Notes under the pieces: generated by a model
Told to the model about the DNA's origin: nothing
Seen by the model: the letters and a program-made list of their open reading frames with translations, nothing else
The model's database searches: none
Program-made: the position numbers and the translations under genes
Shown here: positions 35,140 to 44,400 of the stretch, piece after piece
How positions within the stretch are numbered: the first letter of the stretch is position 1
How the letters are laid out: every line of letters starts with the position of its first letter
From: Hymenobacter setariae
GTDB lineage: Bacteria; Bacteroidota; Bacteroidia; Cytophagales; Hymenobacteraceae
Length of the DNA stretch: 64,000 nucleotides
Direction: 5' to 3'
Assembly (NCBI RefSeq): GCF_007713685.1
Contig: NZ_VMRJ01000008.1
Span: 62,001-126,000 of the forward strand

Positions 35140-35601
35140 CTTGACTAGCCGTGTCTAATGAGCTATTTGATGTCCTCGAAGCTCTTAATTCCAACCTCAT
35201 ACGCTGCCGAGCTGAAACAGCGCCAGGGGTAATCAGAGCAATTTAAATGTGAAATACTGACGGCATTGAAAACCCGCAAAGGCTCAGAACAGGAATATGA
35301 CAAGCTAATAGTGTAGCTGGATGGGGGTAAGAAATCACCAGTAAAATAGCCTATCTCCAAGGCGACTATTACATAAGCGCTACATAAGAAAAGCCGATTT
35401 TGAGCTGTCAGCGCAGGGTAGGCCGATTAAGCGGCTTGTTCTGTTACATAAGCACTACAGAAATCGTTGCTCATTGAAAGTAGCAAGATTTCTGCGTTTG
35501 AGGGGTTGACTTTGTAAGTAAGGGTGCCGCTCAGTTTCGCCAGCACACGTCTTTTAGGTTATCTGGATAGGGGTAATATGAAAATACCTATGACCGTCGT
35601 T
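35140..35601. other. Scar-like stretch after the RM gene with short direct repeats
   Basis: No intact gene. A GTG at 35151, 11 bases after the RM stop, opens a frame beginning SNELFDVLEALNSNLIRC that stops after 32 codons. Further on another piece reads LTALKTRKGSEQEYDKLIV before TAG. They look like remains of a downstream partner gene. TTACATAAGC(G/A)CTACA occurs at 35370-35385 and 35444-35459. TCTGGATAGGGGTAA near 35562 resembles GCTGGATGGGGGTAAG near 35317. These may mark old recombination ends. Confidence 0.4.
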
Positions 35602-36765
35602 TTACCCCCTAAAAATTTGATTATCAATATATACCTGGTAGGCGCTACCGCGCCAGGCGGAATATAACTGCCCGATGCGGTCAATTTCGAGTAAGTCAAC
35701 GGAAGGGAAATGACCATCTAGCTGTAGCGCTTGGACAGCCAACTGCGCGCTCGTGCCTGGAACACTATCAGCTAGTTGCATTTGATTGGTAAATAGATAG
35801 TTTCTAAATGCCTGATGGTCAGATTTGTCGCGAAATACCAGAAAAGGGGCTGTCGAGCCTCGGGACTCTAACGTGGGATTCTCGAAAGTAAGAAAGGTGA
35901 AAAAATCTCCGACTGGTTCACTCAAGTCATAATAATAGTAATACATTTCGTGACCCAGCAAGGCTATCTGCTCGGTCTCAGGAGCTGGCAACAACAGCCG
36001 CATCTCATCCAAGTACACATACTCTAATTCAAAGAGAATGGTGGAGTTATAAACGAACTCAGCCGTGCCCAGAAAGGAGTTTTTGTTAAGGAAAGAATGG
36101 CTGTAGGGCTCCCAGAAAGGCTCGGTAGCCGAACGCTTAATCTGGTAGTCCGGAAACGACCGATGGTAGGCGTTGCGTTTGGTATCAAAGTCAGCATCCC
36201 AGCCCGCAGGCTCGCGCAACAACTGCCTCATTCGCTCCGTGGGCGACAAGTCTAGGCCAAACCGCTGCCGCCACATTTTTTCGACTAAGGCGACGTCGGC
36301 CGACTTATCAACTGGGGTATTCGTGTCGCCAACGCGGGTGTATACTTGCTGGCCCAGCCGTTTCCCGTCGGTGTAATTCTCCGTCAGCCAGTAAGGCTTA
36401 GCTGGCACGTCAGCTATTACTAACACGTCTACCTCCAGGCCATCGAGCTTTAGCGTTACCAGCTTGACTGTCGGGCGGTTGCCCCCGGCAAATTTCTGGT
36501 CTCTCAAAAAATCAATGAAATTCGATTGAGTTTTTCGCTCGGCTTCTGTCGGGCCTAGTCCTACTATGGCAGCGCCCTTCATCGGGTCTTCAACGCCGAG
36601 AATCAGGTACCGGTCGCCCTTATGGAGCGAATTGGCCAGGCATAGCACGTCATGCAGCAAGCTACCCTTGTTTTCGTGCGGTTTAGCTTTAAAATCCCAA
36701 TAGTCTCCCTCGCGCTTGGAGGCTATTAACTCTCGGATAATGGGCTCCAAACTGGCTGGACTCAT
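35602..36765 (-). CDS. AlbA_2/Schlafen-like domain protein
   Basis: 387 residues. The first 170 residues form an AlbA_2 domain: an early REGDYWDFKA block with Glu and Asp, HDVLCLANS, then RYLILGVED and the late RVGDTNTPVDK. The remaining 220 residues are unassigned, Tyr-rich (YYYYDLSEPVGDFF). AlbA_2 domains occur in bacterial regulators and in defence genes; a nuclease role like that of animal Schlafens is possible. It is divergent from the NACHT-like ATPase gene, 180 bases apart, and the pair may be co-regulated. Confidence 0.7.
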   Translation of the reverse strand: MSPASLEPIIRELIASKREGDYWDFKAKPHENKGSLLHDVLCLANSLHKGDRYLILGVEDPMKGAAIVGLGPTEAERKTQSNFIDFLRDQKFAGGNRPTVKLVTLKLDGLEVDVLVIADVPAKPYWLTENYTDGKRLGQQVYTRVGDTNTPVDKSADVALVEKMWRQRFGLDLSPTERMRQLLREPAGWDADFDTKRNAYHRSFPDYQIKRSATEPFWEPYSHSFLNKNSFLGTAEFVYNSTILFELEYVYLDEMRLLLPAPETEQIALLGHEMYYYYYDLSEPVGDFFTFLTFENPTLESRGSTAPFLVFRDKSDHQAFRNYLFTNQMQLADSVPGTSAQLAVQALQLDGHFPSVDLLEIDRIGQLYSAWRGSAYQVYIDNQIFRG

Positions 36766-36947
36766 GCGGAAAATATAAGTGTAGGTGCGCCGGCCAAAGA
36801 TAAACGGATGGTCAGCGGAACAAGCCCTTCCTGCGGGCGTTAGCGCAGCTGAGCCAAGCAGTTCAGCTACTCAGCTAACCGGGAGCGACGTTATTTCGCC
36901 TCTTCTTCATCTTTCTAGGAAGTAGTTTCGACTACTGCCAGCCACGT

Positions 36948-39900
36948 ATGGTTGATAACCAAAAGTATCCCTGGAAGCGTTTGTGGGTGCCGGGCATGGG
37001 GCCGGCCGTGGACGAAGCCCTAACCCACCCCGACTACTTTACCAGTGTTGCCGGGGCGGAGCCGCTGGAGCGGTGGCAGCAGACCCCGTGCCTGATTTTG
37101 CTGGGCGAGCCGGGAATGGGAAAATCAGCCGAGTGGACTCACCAGCAGTTGAGTGGGCCGCCCCGCATGAGCGTATCCTTAAACCTGGGTGAGTATGGCA
37201 GCTGGCAGGAAATAGAGGCCAAGCTGACAGGCCACCCACGCATTCGGCGCTGGTTAAGGCAGCGCGAAGAGGAGCTTTGGCTCTGGCTCGATAGCTTCGA
37301 CGAGGCTTTGCTGCACGAGGCTAAGCTGGCGCATGCAATAGGCCGCTTGCTGGAACAATGGCCTAGCGCGAGGCTGCACCTGCGAATTTTGAGCCGCACC
37401 GCCACCTGGCCGGTTTCATTTACGGAACACCTCGAAGCCTACTTCGGCCAGTCGCCGGAGCAGCCGGAGCAGGTGCTGGTATTGCAACTGGCCCCGCTCA
37501 CGAAGTATCAGGTAACCCAGGCCGCCGAGATTAAAGAAATTGACGCGGCCGCCTTGATTGCGGCGGTGGAGCGGGCCGAGGCGGTGCCCCTGGCCACCCG
37601 GCCCGTCACGCTGGCCCTGCTGTTCAAGCTTTGGGAGTTTGGCCGCTTCGGGCCGGCTATCGGCAAAGGCATTAACCTGCTGGAAAGTGGCTGCCGGCTG
37701 CTGTGTGAAGAAGGTTGGAACCCGCAGCAGAGCCACTTTCGGCTACCCGATGTCGACCAGCGCCTGCGGGTGGCCGCCCAGCTGGCCGTCGTCATGGTAT
37801 GCAGCCGCCGCCGGGTAATCACCGCTGATGAACTGAATGAGGATGAAATGCGGCTGCCCCTGCGCGACGTGACCGGCATTCTAACCTTGTTTCCGGATAA
37901 GCCCCACTTGTTGCTAAGCAAGGAATTAGTGATGGAGGTAGTGCAGGATACGGGGCTGTTCGTGCCATCGACTAAAGATGGGTTAGTCACGGAAGTGCGG
38001 TGGGCTCATCCGGTTTTTGCTGATTTTCTGGCTGCCTGGGCGTTGCACAAAACCGAAGTCGCGCCCGCCCAGCTACGTAAGCTCTTTCAATCGGCCGTGC
38101 CGGAAGCGGGCGTGGTGCCGGCACTACGTGATGCGGCCGTGTGGCTGGCATCATTATCCCCGGAATTCGCAGCTATCCTGGTGCAACTAGACCCGCTCAC
38201 CGCGATGCGCGCCGATGTGCTGGCCGCGACGGATGCCCAACGGGCCAGCCTGGTAGCCCAGCTGCTGGCTATCGCCACGGAGCGCCACCTGTATCTGCAA
38301 CGGGCGGAACCGTACATGAGCCGGCTGGCGCACCCCCACCTAGCCAGCCAGTTGGCCCCGGTTCTGGCGGACTTCAGCGCGCCGCCCGAAGCCCGGGCGT
38401 TGGCGCATAAGATGGCTGTAAGCTGCGTGGTCCACGCGCTGGCGCCCCTGCTGGTGCAGCAGGCGCTGGATACCACCCTGGCTACCGCTATTCGGGTGGA
38501 GGCGCTGCAAACGCTGCAATTTATGGGGAATGCCGCTGACAACCAGCAGCTGCGACCATTGCGCACGGCCATTCCGGCGGATGACTCGGACGACGAGTTT
38601 CGGGGGACGCTGCTCCACATCCTGTGGCCAGGCGCCTTAGCGGCCGATGAGTTGCTGCCTTTGCTTACCCCGCAAAATAAAACTTCCCTGACTGGTGCTT
38701 ACAACTCCTTTCTTGACCCGATTTATACCGGTGGCCTGCAGGATGGCCTGGCGGTAAGTCATTTGCCGGCGCTGCTGCGGTGGTTGGTTCGCCGGCCCCG
38801 GCAGGATTATGGCACCGACTTACAGATGGCCGAATTCGTGCGGAACATTGTCATCAGCCGGGCCTGGCAACACACTGATGACGAAGCGGTGCTGCCGTGG
38901 TTGGCATTCGCCCTGCGCCGGTTGCTGACGCGGGGGGAGGTGCCCAATATCCCCCATGACCCGGCCCTGCGGAACCGCGTGCTAAACTGCTGGGTGCAGC
39001 GCCGGCAGCTACCTCGCCCAACGGCGCTGATTCAGCCCTATCAAGTCGAGCCGAAGCGGTATGGCCAGCAAGGCATTCCCCGGCAGGCGCTGGTAGATGT
39101 TGCCGACTTCGAGCTTATTCTCGCGTTACTATGCACAACTACGCACGTAGCTACTGTAGCCAGCCTCTTCCGGACGGCCCTGCTGCTATTTGAGGACGGT
39201 AGGCACTGGCGAAAAGACCGGTTTCAACTGACGTTCTCCATCCTCTACGAGTTGGGCCAACGGTGGCATCTGGATACGGCCTTTGCCTGGCTTAGTGAAG
39301 TAGACAGCTACGCTGGCACCAGTTACCGTGAGACGCGGGAAATGCGGCAGCAGCAGCGCCTGCAGGCCAAGTTGCGGCGGCGGATGAACAGTCGCACCTA
39401 CCGCCTGCTCATCCGCCTCTCGCACCCCGCCCGACCGAATCCGGTGGCTAGCTGGTTGATAGCCCGAAAACTGCTTATTCGCAGCAGCAGTGGCCATTGC
39501 GAGCGGATTACAACGGAAATAGGGAAGGGGCTTTCCTGGCTGCGCTCTTCAACCCGGTTGCGCCAGCGGCTAGGCGAGCTGGCCTGGCGGGCCGTGGAGG
39601 CCGCGCCCCCGCAAATAGCGTTCGGGCAGGCAATAAATACCTTTTACGAGGATGATTCCATTCCACTCACGGCGTTGTTGTTCTGCCAGGATGTGCAGCC
39701 CGAGCGGGTTGCCAGCTTCACGGTGGAGCAGTGGCAGCCGTGGCTGCGAGCCCTGTTGTTTGGACATGTCAGTGCGGCCCGTCGTACCGAGTTGTTTGGG
39801 GTTGCCTTGCGGTATCACCGGCGGGCTGTGCTCCGGTACCTGGCTGCCCAGTCCGATTACTGGCAGCAGCTACAAGCCAGTGCCTATGGGCTCGCTCGAT

Positions 39901-40589
39901 TGGGTGAGCTACTGACCGAAGTGCCCGATGAGGCGCTTTGGAGATGGGCGTTGCAGGGCGTGATGGCGGGCAGGTGGCCCCGTTTGTTTGCCCAGGAAAC
40001 GCTGGGCAAGCTTCTGGCACTGCGTTTCAGGTCCGCCGAGCTATTCCGCGATTTTCTGTTTGCGCAGTCGCCAGCGGCCCCGTTCTGGCACATTTCGACG
40101 TTTGCTACGTTCCACGAGTCGCTGTTTAACGTAGCGGTAGTCAAGCAGCTACCGACCGTGGCCTGGTGGGCTACCTGGCAACACCTGCTAAGCTTCAGCC
40201 CCGAGTTAGGGGTTAGCCTGATAGAGCGGCAGTCTGGTCGGCTAAGTTGGATTACGCCCCTGCCCCCCGACCTTTCCGATGAGCACGTAGTTTCCCTGCT
40301 TTGGTGGGTAATAGGTGAGGTCGGAGTAAGTGAAACGAAGACCCCAAACGGGCGTCGGCCGGTGGGGGCTGACCGGCTGCGCATTTTTCGTAACATGCTC
40401 AGCAAGCTACTGGCTGGCCGCGCCACTGCCGAGGCTTATGAGGCCCTGGCGGCGCTGGCCCACGAATATGAATACCCCAGTTGGCTGACCTACCATCTGG
40501 AGGAGGCCCGCGAAACCTATAGCCGGCGTAAATGGGAGCCGCTGGCTCCCGCCCAGCTCTTTCGATTTCTTCGGCAGGCTACTGATTAA
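36948..40589 (+). CDS. Large NACHT/STAND-like ATPase, 1213 residues
   Basis: Walker A GEPGMGKS at 53-60 and Walker B WLWLDSFDEA at 111-120, followed by HLRILSRTATWP (sensor-like Arg) and a winged-helix region (ATRPVTLALLFKLWEFG). The long C-terminal part from about residue 450 is helical with repeat-like Ala/Leu segments, as in STAND sensors. Only 50 residues precede the ATPase, so there is no room for an N-terminal effector, unlike Avs proteins; an effector would have to be the divergent AlbA_2 protein or lie at the C terminus. Bacterial NACHT proteins of this size are usually antiphage. No partner is read in the same direction. Confidence 0.7.
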   Translation: MVDNQKYPWKRLWVPGMGPAVDEALTHPDYFTSVAGAEPLERWQQTPCLILLGEPGMGKSAEWTHQQLSGPPRMSVSLNLGEYGSWQEIEAKLTGHPRIRRWLRQREEELWLWLDSFDEALLHEAKLAHAIGRLLEQWPSARLHLRILSRTATWPVSFTEHLEAYFGQSPEQPEQVLVLQLAPLTKYQVTQAAEIKEIDAAALIAAVERAEAVPLATRPVTLALLFKLWEFGRFGPAIGKGINLLESGCRLLCEEGWNPQQSHFRLPDVDQRLRVAAQLAVVMVCSRRRVITADELNEDEMRLPLRDVTGILTLFPDKPHLLLSKELVMEVVQDTGLFVPSTKDGLVTEVRWAHPVFADFLAAWALHKTEVAPAQLRKLFQSAVPEAGVVPALRDAAVWLASLSPEFAAILVQLDPLTAMRADVLAATDAQRASLVAQLLAIATERHLYLQRAEPYMSRLAHPHLASQLAPVLADFSAPPEARALAHKMAVSCVVHALAPLLVQQALDTTLATAIRVEALQTLQFMGNAADNQQLRPLRTAIPADDSDDEFRGTLLHILWPGALAADELLPLLTPQNKTSLTGAYNSFLDPIYTGGLQDGLAVSHLPALLRWLVRRPRQDYGTDLQMAEFVRNIVISRAWQHTDDEAVLPWLAFALRRLLTRGEVPNIPHDPALRNRVLNCWVQRRQLPRPTALIQPYQVEPKRYGQQGIPRQALVDVADFELILALLCTTTHVATVASLFRTALLLFEDGRHWRKDRFQLTFSILYELGQRWHLDTAFAWLSEVDSYAGTSYRETREMRQQQRLQAKLRRRMNSRTYRLLIRLSHPARPNPVASWLIARKLLIRSSSGHCERITTEIGKGLSWLRSSTRLRQRLGELAWRAVEAAPPQIAFGQAINTFYEDDSIPLTALLFCQDVQPERVASFTVEQWQPWLRALLFGHVSAARRTELFGVALRYHRRAVLRYLAAQSDYWQQLQASAYGLARLGELLTEVPDEALWRWALQGVMAGRWPRLFAQETLGKLLALRFRSAELFRDFLFAQSPAAPFWHISTFATFHESLFNVAVVKQLPTVAWWATWQHLLSFSPELGVSLIERQSGRLSWITPLPPDLSDEHVVSLLWWVIGEVGVSETKTPNGRRPVGADRLRIFRNMLSKLLAGRATAEAYEALAALAHEYEYPSWLTYHLEEARETYSRRKWEPLAPAQLFRFLRQATD

Positions 40590-40614
40590 TCGTCGTCATC
40601 AGAAGGTTTGGGGA

Positions 40615-40636
40615 GCGCCCCAACGCTGAGGGGCGC
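40615..40636. terminator. GC-rich hairpin between convergent genes
   Basis: GCGCCCC (40615-40621) pairs perfectly with GGGGCGC (40630-40636) over an 8-base loop, between the ends of two convergent genes. There is no T tract, so intrinsic termination is uncertain. Confidence 0.35.
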
Positions 40637-40666
40637 CCGTCAGCAGAGATACATACGGCCAGGGGG

Positions 40667-41413
40667 CTAGCTAGTAGATGAAACTCGTGCGAAAAACTGC
40701 TGCCGTTCTCTCGTAATAAATGCCAAAAATTCAGCTAGGCGGTCAACTGGTTCCATCGTGGACGCGGGCGTAGTTTCTTCTGGTATTTCATTCCCGTCAA
40801 TCTCCGCCGCTTCTTCTCGGTTGAAGAAAGGCAATTGCGAGGCATTGGTCACGAAATAGAGAATATTAGCTTCCTCCTCGGATAAGTCACTCTGGTGTTC
40901 GACGAGCAGCTGACGCATCTCTTCCCGCAGTAGGCCTGGAATTTGGTCACGTATCGCCAGGCAGAAATAACGCAGCTCCTTGCGTTGTAACTGCAGGAGA
41001 TTAGTTATCCAGCCAATAAGTTGGTTTTCTGCTGGCCGGCTTCGCCAGGGCCGGTAATCGGGTTCGCCGGCGAGTAGCGTTTGTAAGGTGGGCAGTATCG
41101 ACCCCAGCGGCCCGCCAGCTGGCCAGCTCTCTCGGGATTCCCATAGCCGAATGATTAAGTCCTGGCACTCGCGCTCGGCAGCTTCCTTCACTACCGGGTC
41201 TACGGAAGCTTCGGCCCGGCGCAGCAACTCAGCTACCCGCTGAGCCATCCACCGCCCCAGCACCCCGTTTCTATCCTCGTTACCCAACTCCCGAATTATC
41301 AGTTGGCTGAGGCGTACATGGTCCTGCCACTGTTTCAAAGCGGCCGTCGGAGTAGAGGAGGGCGAGGCGTCGGGTTCCGGGGTCACTGATGCGCTGTTTT
41401 TGGGAATACTCAC
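40667..41413 (-). CDS. Partner gene of the large STAND protein, unknown function
   Basis: 248 residues from a GTG at 41413, overlapping the 3' end of the 2182-residue gene by 134 bases. A TTG start at 41338 would cut the overlap and remove a Ser/Pro/Thr-rich leader. The body is helical and acidic (WMAQRVAELLRRAEASVD, EEMRQLLVEHQSDLSEEEA). No family recognised. The deep overlap means it is translated from the same transcript, so it is probably a subunit or regulator of the STAND protein. Confidence 0.6.
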   Translation of the reverse strand: MSIPKNSASVTPEPDASPSSTPTAALKQWQDHVRLSQLIIRELGNEDRNGVLGRWMAQRVAELLRRAEASVDPVVKEAAERECQDLIIRLWESRESWPAGGPLGSILPTLQTLLAGEPDYRPWRSRPAENQLIGWITNLLQLQRKELRYFCLAIRDQIPGLLREEMRQLLVEHQSDLSEEEANILYFVTNASQLPFFNREEAAEIDGNEIPEETTPASTMEPVDRLAEFLAFITRERQQFFARVSSTS

Positions 41414-44400
41414 GGGGCGATACGTTACGTGCTAAGGTGGCATGAGTTAAGAGAACCTGGCCGGTAGCTGCCAGATAACTCAACAATAGGTTCTGGCGCA
41501 CCCAGATGCGGTGCCCAGAACTATGGGCTTCGGCACTACGGTTGTTACGCTCCCCGGGCAGACTATCATCCCAGACCTCGTATTCAACGGCCCGCTGCCC
41601 ATCCGGGTCAAGATAGTACTGGCCATCTTTGCCCGCCGTAAGCCCGCCGTGAGAGACAAAATGAGCACTCAACGTAGGATAGCAGGTGTAAACGCTGCGA
41701 GCAGCCATGTCGTGGCGCTCCACCCCTCGTTCATCCCCGCCCACTGCCTCATCCAACAGCGGCGTCAGGGTAAACAGCGCGGGTACATCATCCAGCATTT
41801 CAGGCTCTCTGTCGGAAAGCCCGAACGTTGGAAATACATAGTCATACCGCCAGTCTGTTTGCAAGGCCCCCAGCAGCGACCGGGCAGCTTCAGCGGTTAC
41901 GGCCACGCTGCTCACGCTGATACCGCCTTCGTATTCATCTTCCTTGAAACTGTGCCGCCCGTGCAGCACCAGCCATCCCGTTCGGCTTGGCTCACCGAAG
42001 CCCAGCGCTTCGTGGTAGTGCCGTAGGGGCTTCCGCCGCCACGGCTTGGGCAGTACTCCCCAGCATTCGGGCCGCAGCGGAGCAGGCCCGCGCCAATCGG
42101 ACAGCCAGCCCGGCGAACCGCTGTGGGGCAGGTAGCGCGTCAGCCATTCTTCCCAGGTAGAGGTTGGCTCGGGATAATCATCCATCCGGATAGGGTACTT
42201 GTCGACCAAGGAACCGGCCACGCACATTAGCGCGTGATGCGTCAGGTGCATTTCAAGACTATCCACGGTGGTGTCGTCCATCTTGTAGTGCGACAATAGT
42301 CCCGATTGGTAACGGTCCTGGTCTTGGAGCCGGTCTGCATCGCACTCAGCCGCCGTGCGATGCCATTTTTCCAGCATCCAATGCTCAACCAGCGCAGTTA
42401 TCCTATCCGTGGTTTGGCCAAATGTTTCGGCCAGCGACTCAAACCAGTGGTCAACCGTATCAAGCTCGTTGAACTTGAACTGGTTGGTGCGATGCACTTC
42501 CGGAAAAGCTGGGGGTGCCTGCACGTATGAGCCGCGTTTTACCAGTGAGGAGGCGGGGCGATTGCGCGCCTGCACGCGCGCCAAATCGGTGGGTGAAAGC
42601 GCCGTGGGGGCATAGACGTGGACCTTAAGCAGAATGCGCCGGGCCAGCTCCCGAATCTGCGCGTGCGGAAATTGGGTGTCGCAGAGATGGTGCCTCAGTA
42701 TCGCCACGTGGGGCACCAGTGCACTAGGCTGCTCGTCGGCCAAGCGGTCAACTATTACTAAGGCCCACACCCGCGCACCTTGCCAGTAAAACTCTTCTGT
42801 AGCGGGCAGCCAGCTGGTAGTGGTGCGCGTGAGCTCCAGCAGCTCGGCTAGGAAGTGCTGACTGAAATCGTCATTTTCCGATAAGCTCATCAGCTGCCGG
42901 GCCGCGTGGGCGGCTTGCCAGCGCACCCGTTTGTCGGGGTCGCCACTCACCGCCCAGATAAGCTGCGCAAGCAAGGCTGGCGGTGAGACTACGGCGTCCG
43001 GGTAGGCCAGTAACTCGCCGAAGGGCAGCGCTTTTTTCTCAGCCTGCAACTGCGCCTGCATCCGGTCCAGTAGCCAGTGAATGAAGGACAGTAGCTCCGT
43101 CGCGGGGCTATTCTTAAGGAGGGTGGTGGCAACCTGGCAAAGGGCCGCCGAGCTGAGCGAGTCTAATTGCTTGGCAACAGCAGATAGCAGCAAGGTCGCC
43201 CGCGATTGATTTACCAAGGGCAACTGGCAAAACTGCTCCAGGTGAGCGGGCTGACCACTGTCGCCGACCAGGCGCGCCAGATTAGCGCCGTAGAAATCAG
43301 GTAAGCCCCGCACGGCCCATTCCCGCACGGGAATAAGGGTATGCCATGCGCCCAGCAGTTCAGCGAGGGCATTCAGCACGGCGTAACCCTGGCTTTCCCA
43401 GTGGCTGCGCACCCGCAGCAATAAATCAAGCACTTCCACCCGGCGAGCTGGCAGAACGGCGTAGCCTAGTTGCAGCAAAGCCGGTACCATGGCTTCCTGA
43501 GAAGAATGGCTGGTGGCCAGCCATTCGGCAAAAGCGGCAACATCACCCCGCTTAGCAGCAGTGGTCCATTGCTGCTGGCGTTGTTGGCGCTCTAGTTCGT
43601 AGTAGCTCGGCTCTTCAGCCGTAGCGCTATCCTCAGCAGGGGCCAGGGCGTTGGTAAAGTCAAGGGTTTGCTGAATGGCCCGAATGGCTGGCAGGTGGGA
43701 GAGTTGCCGGTCGCCTGCCCACGCGGCAACCCGTCGCAGCGCGGCCGGCCGGCGGGCCAGGGGCGTATCCCGCGCTACCCAATCAGCTAGCGCACTCAAT
43801 GGCCCGACAAGTTGCTGCCGCTGCGCCGCAGTGGCATGGGGCAGCTTGGCTAGTACCTCTAGCGCGTCGTGGGAAATGTCCAGAAATTCTCCCCGGAGCT
43901 TGAGGAGCCAGAGTGCCTGCGCCGGCTGCCAGCAGTGCGCCCCCGTGGCGGCCTGCACGGCCGGCCTGATGCCCTCCGGTAGCCGAACGACATCCAGCGC
44001 ATCCCAGCGCAGGCACAGGGCCACGCCCGCCGCCGAACTCAGGGTGGTAGCCGCGGCCAGTACCGCGTGCGTGGGCAACTGCGCATCGTCTTCTGACAAA
44101 TAGGGCTGATAGGCTTCCACGAGGCCAGCCAGCTGCGTGGCAATAGCATGGCCCTCCGCCGGCGGCATAGTGTGACCAAGCTGGGTGGCCGCCTGCGCGC
44201 CCACCGCCAGGCGATGAGCCACATCGTCGCCTACGCCCTGATAGGCCGCATTAATAGCGTCGGTATAAAGGCCCCGGCTGAAGGCTTCGTCGTGCGGAAA
44301 GCTGATGGCCGCACAGCTCAGCAGGATAGACCAGCGGGTATGCACGGCCAGCTCGTCGGCGCGGGCATCGGCAGCTACCCGCTCCAGGCACTGGAACGCG

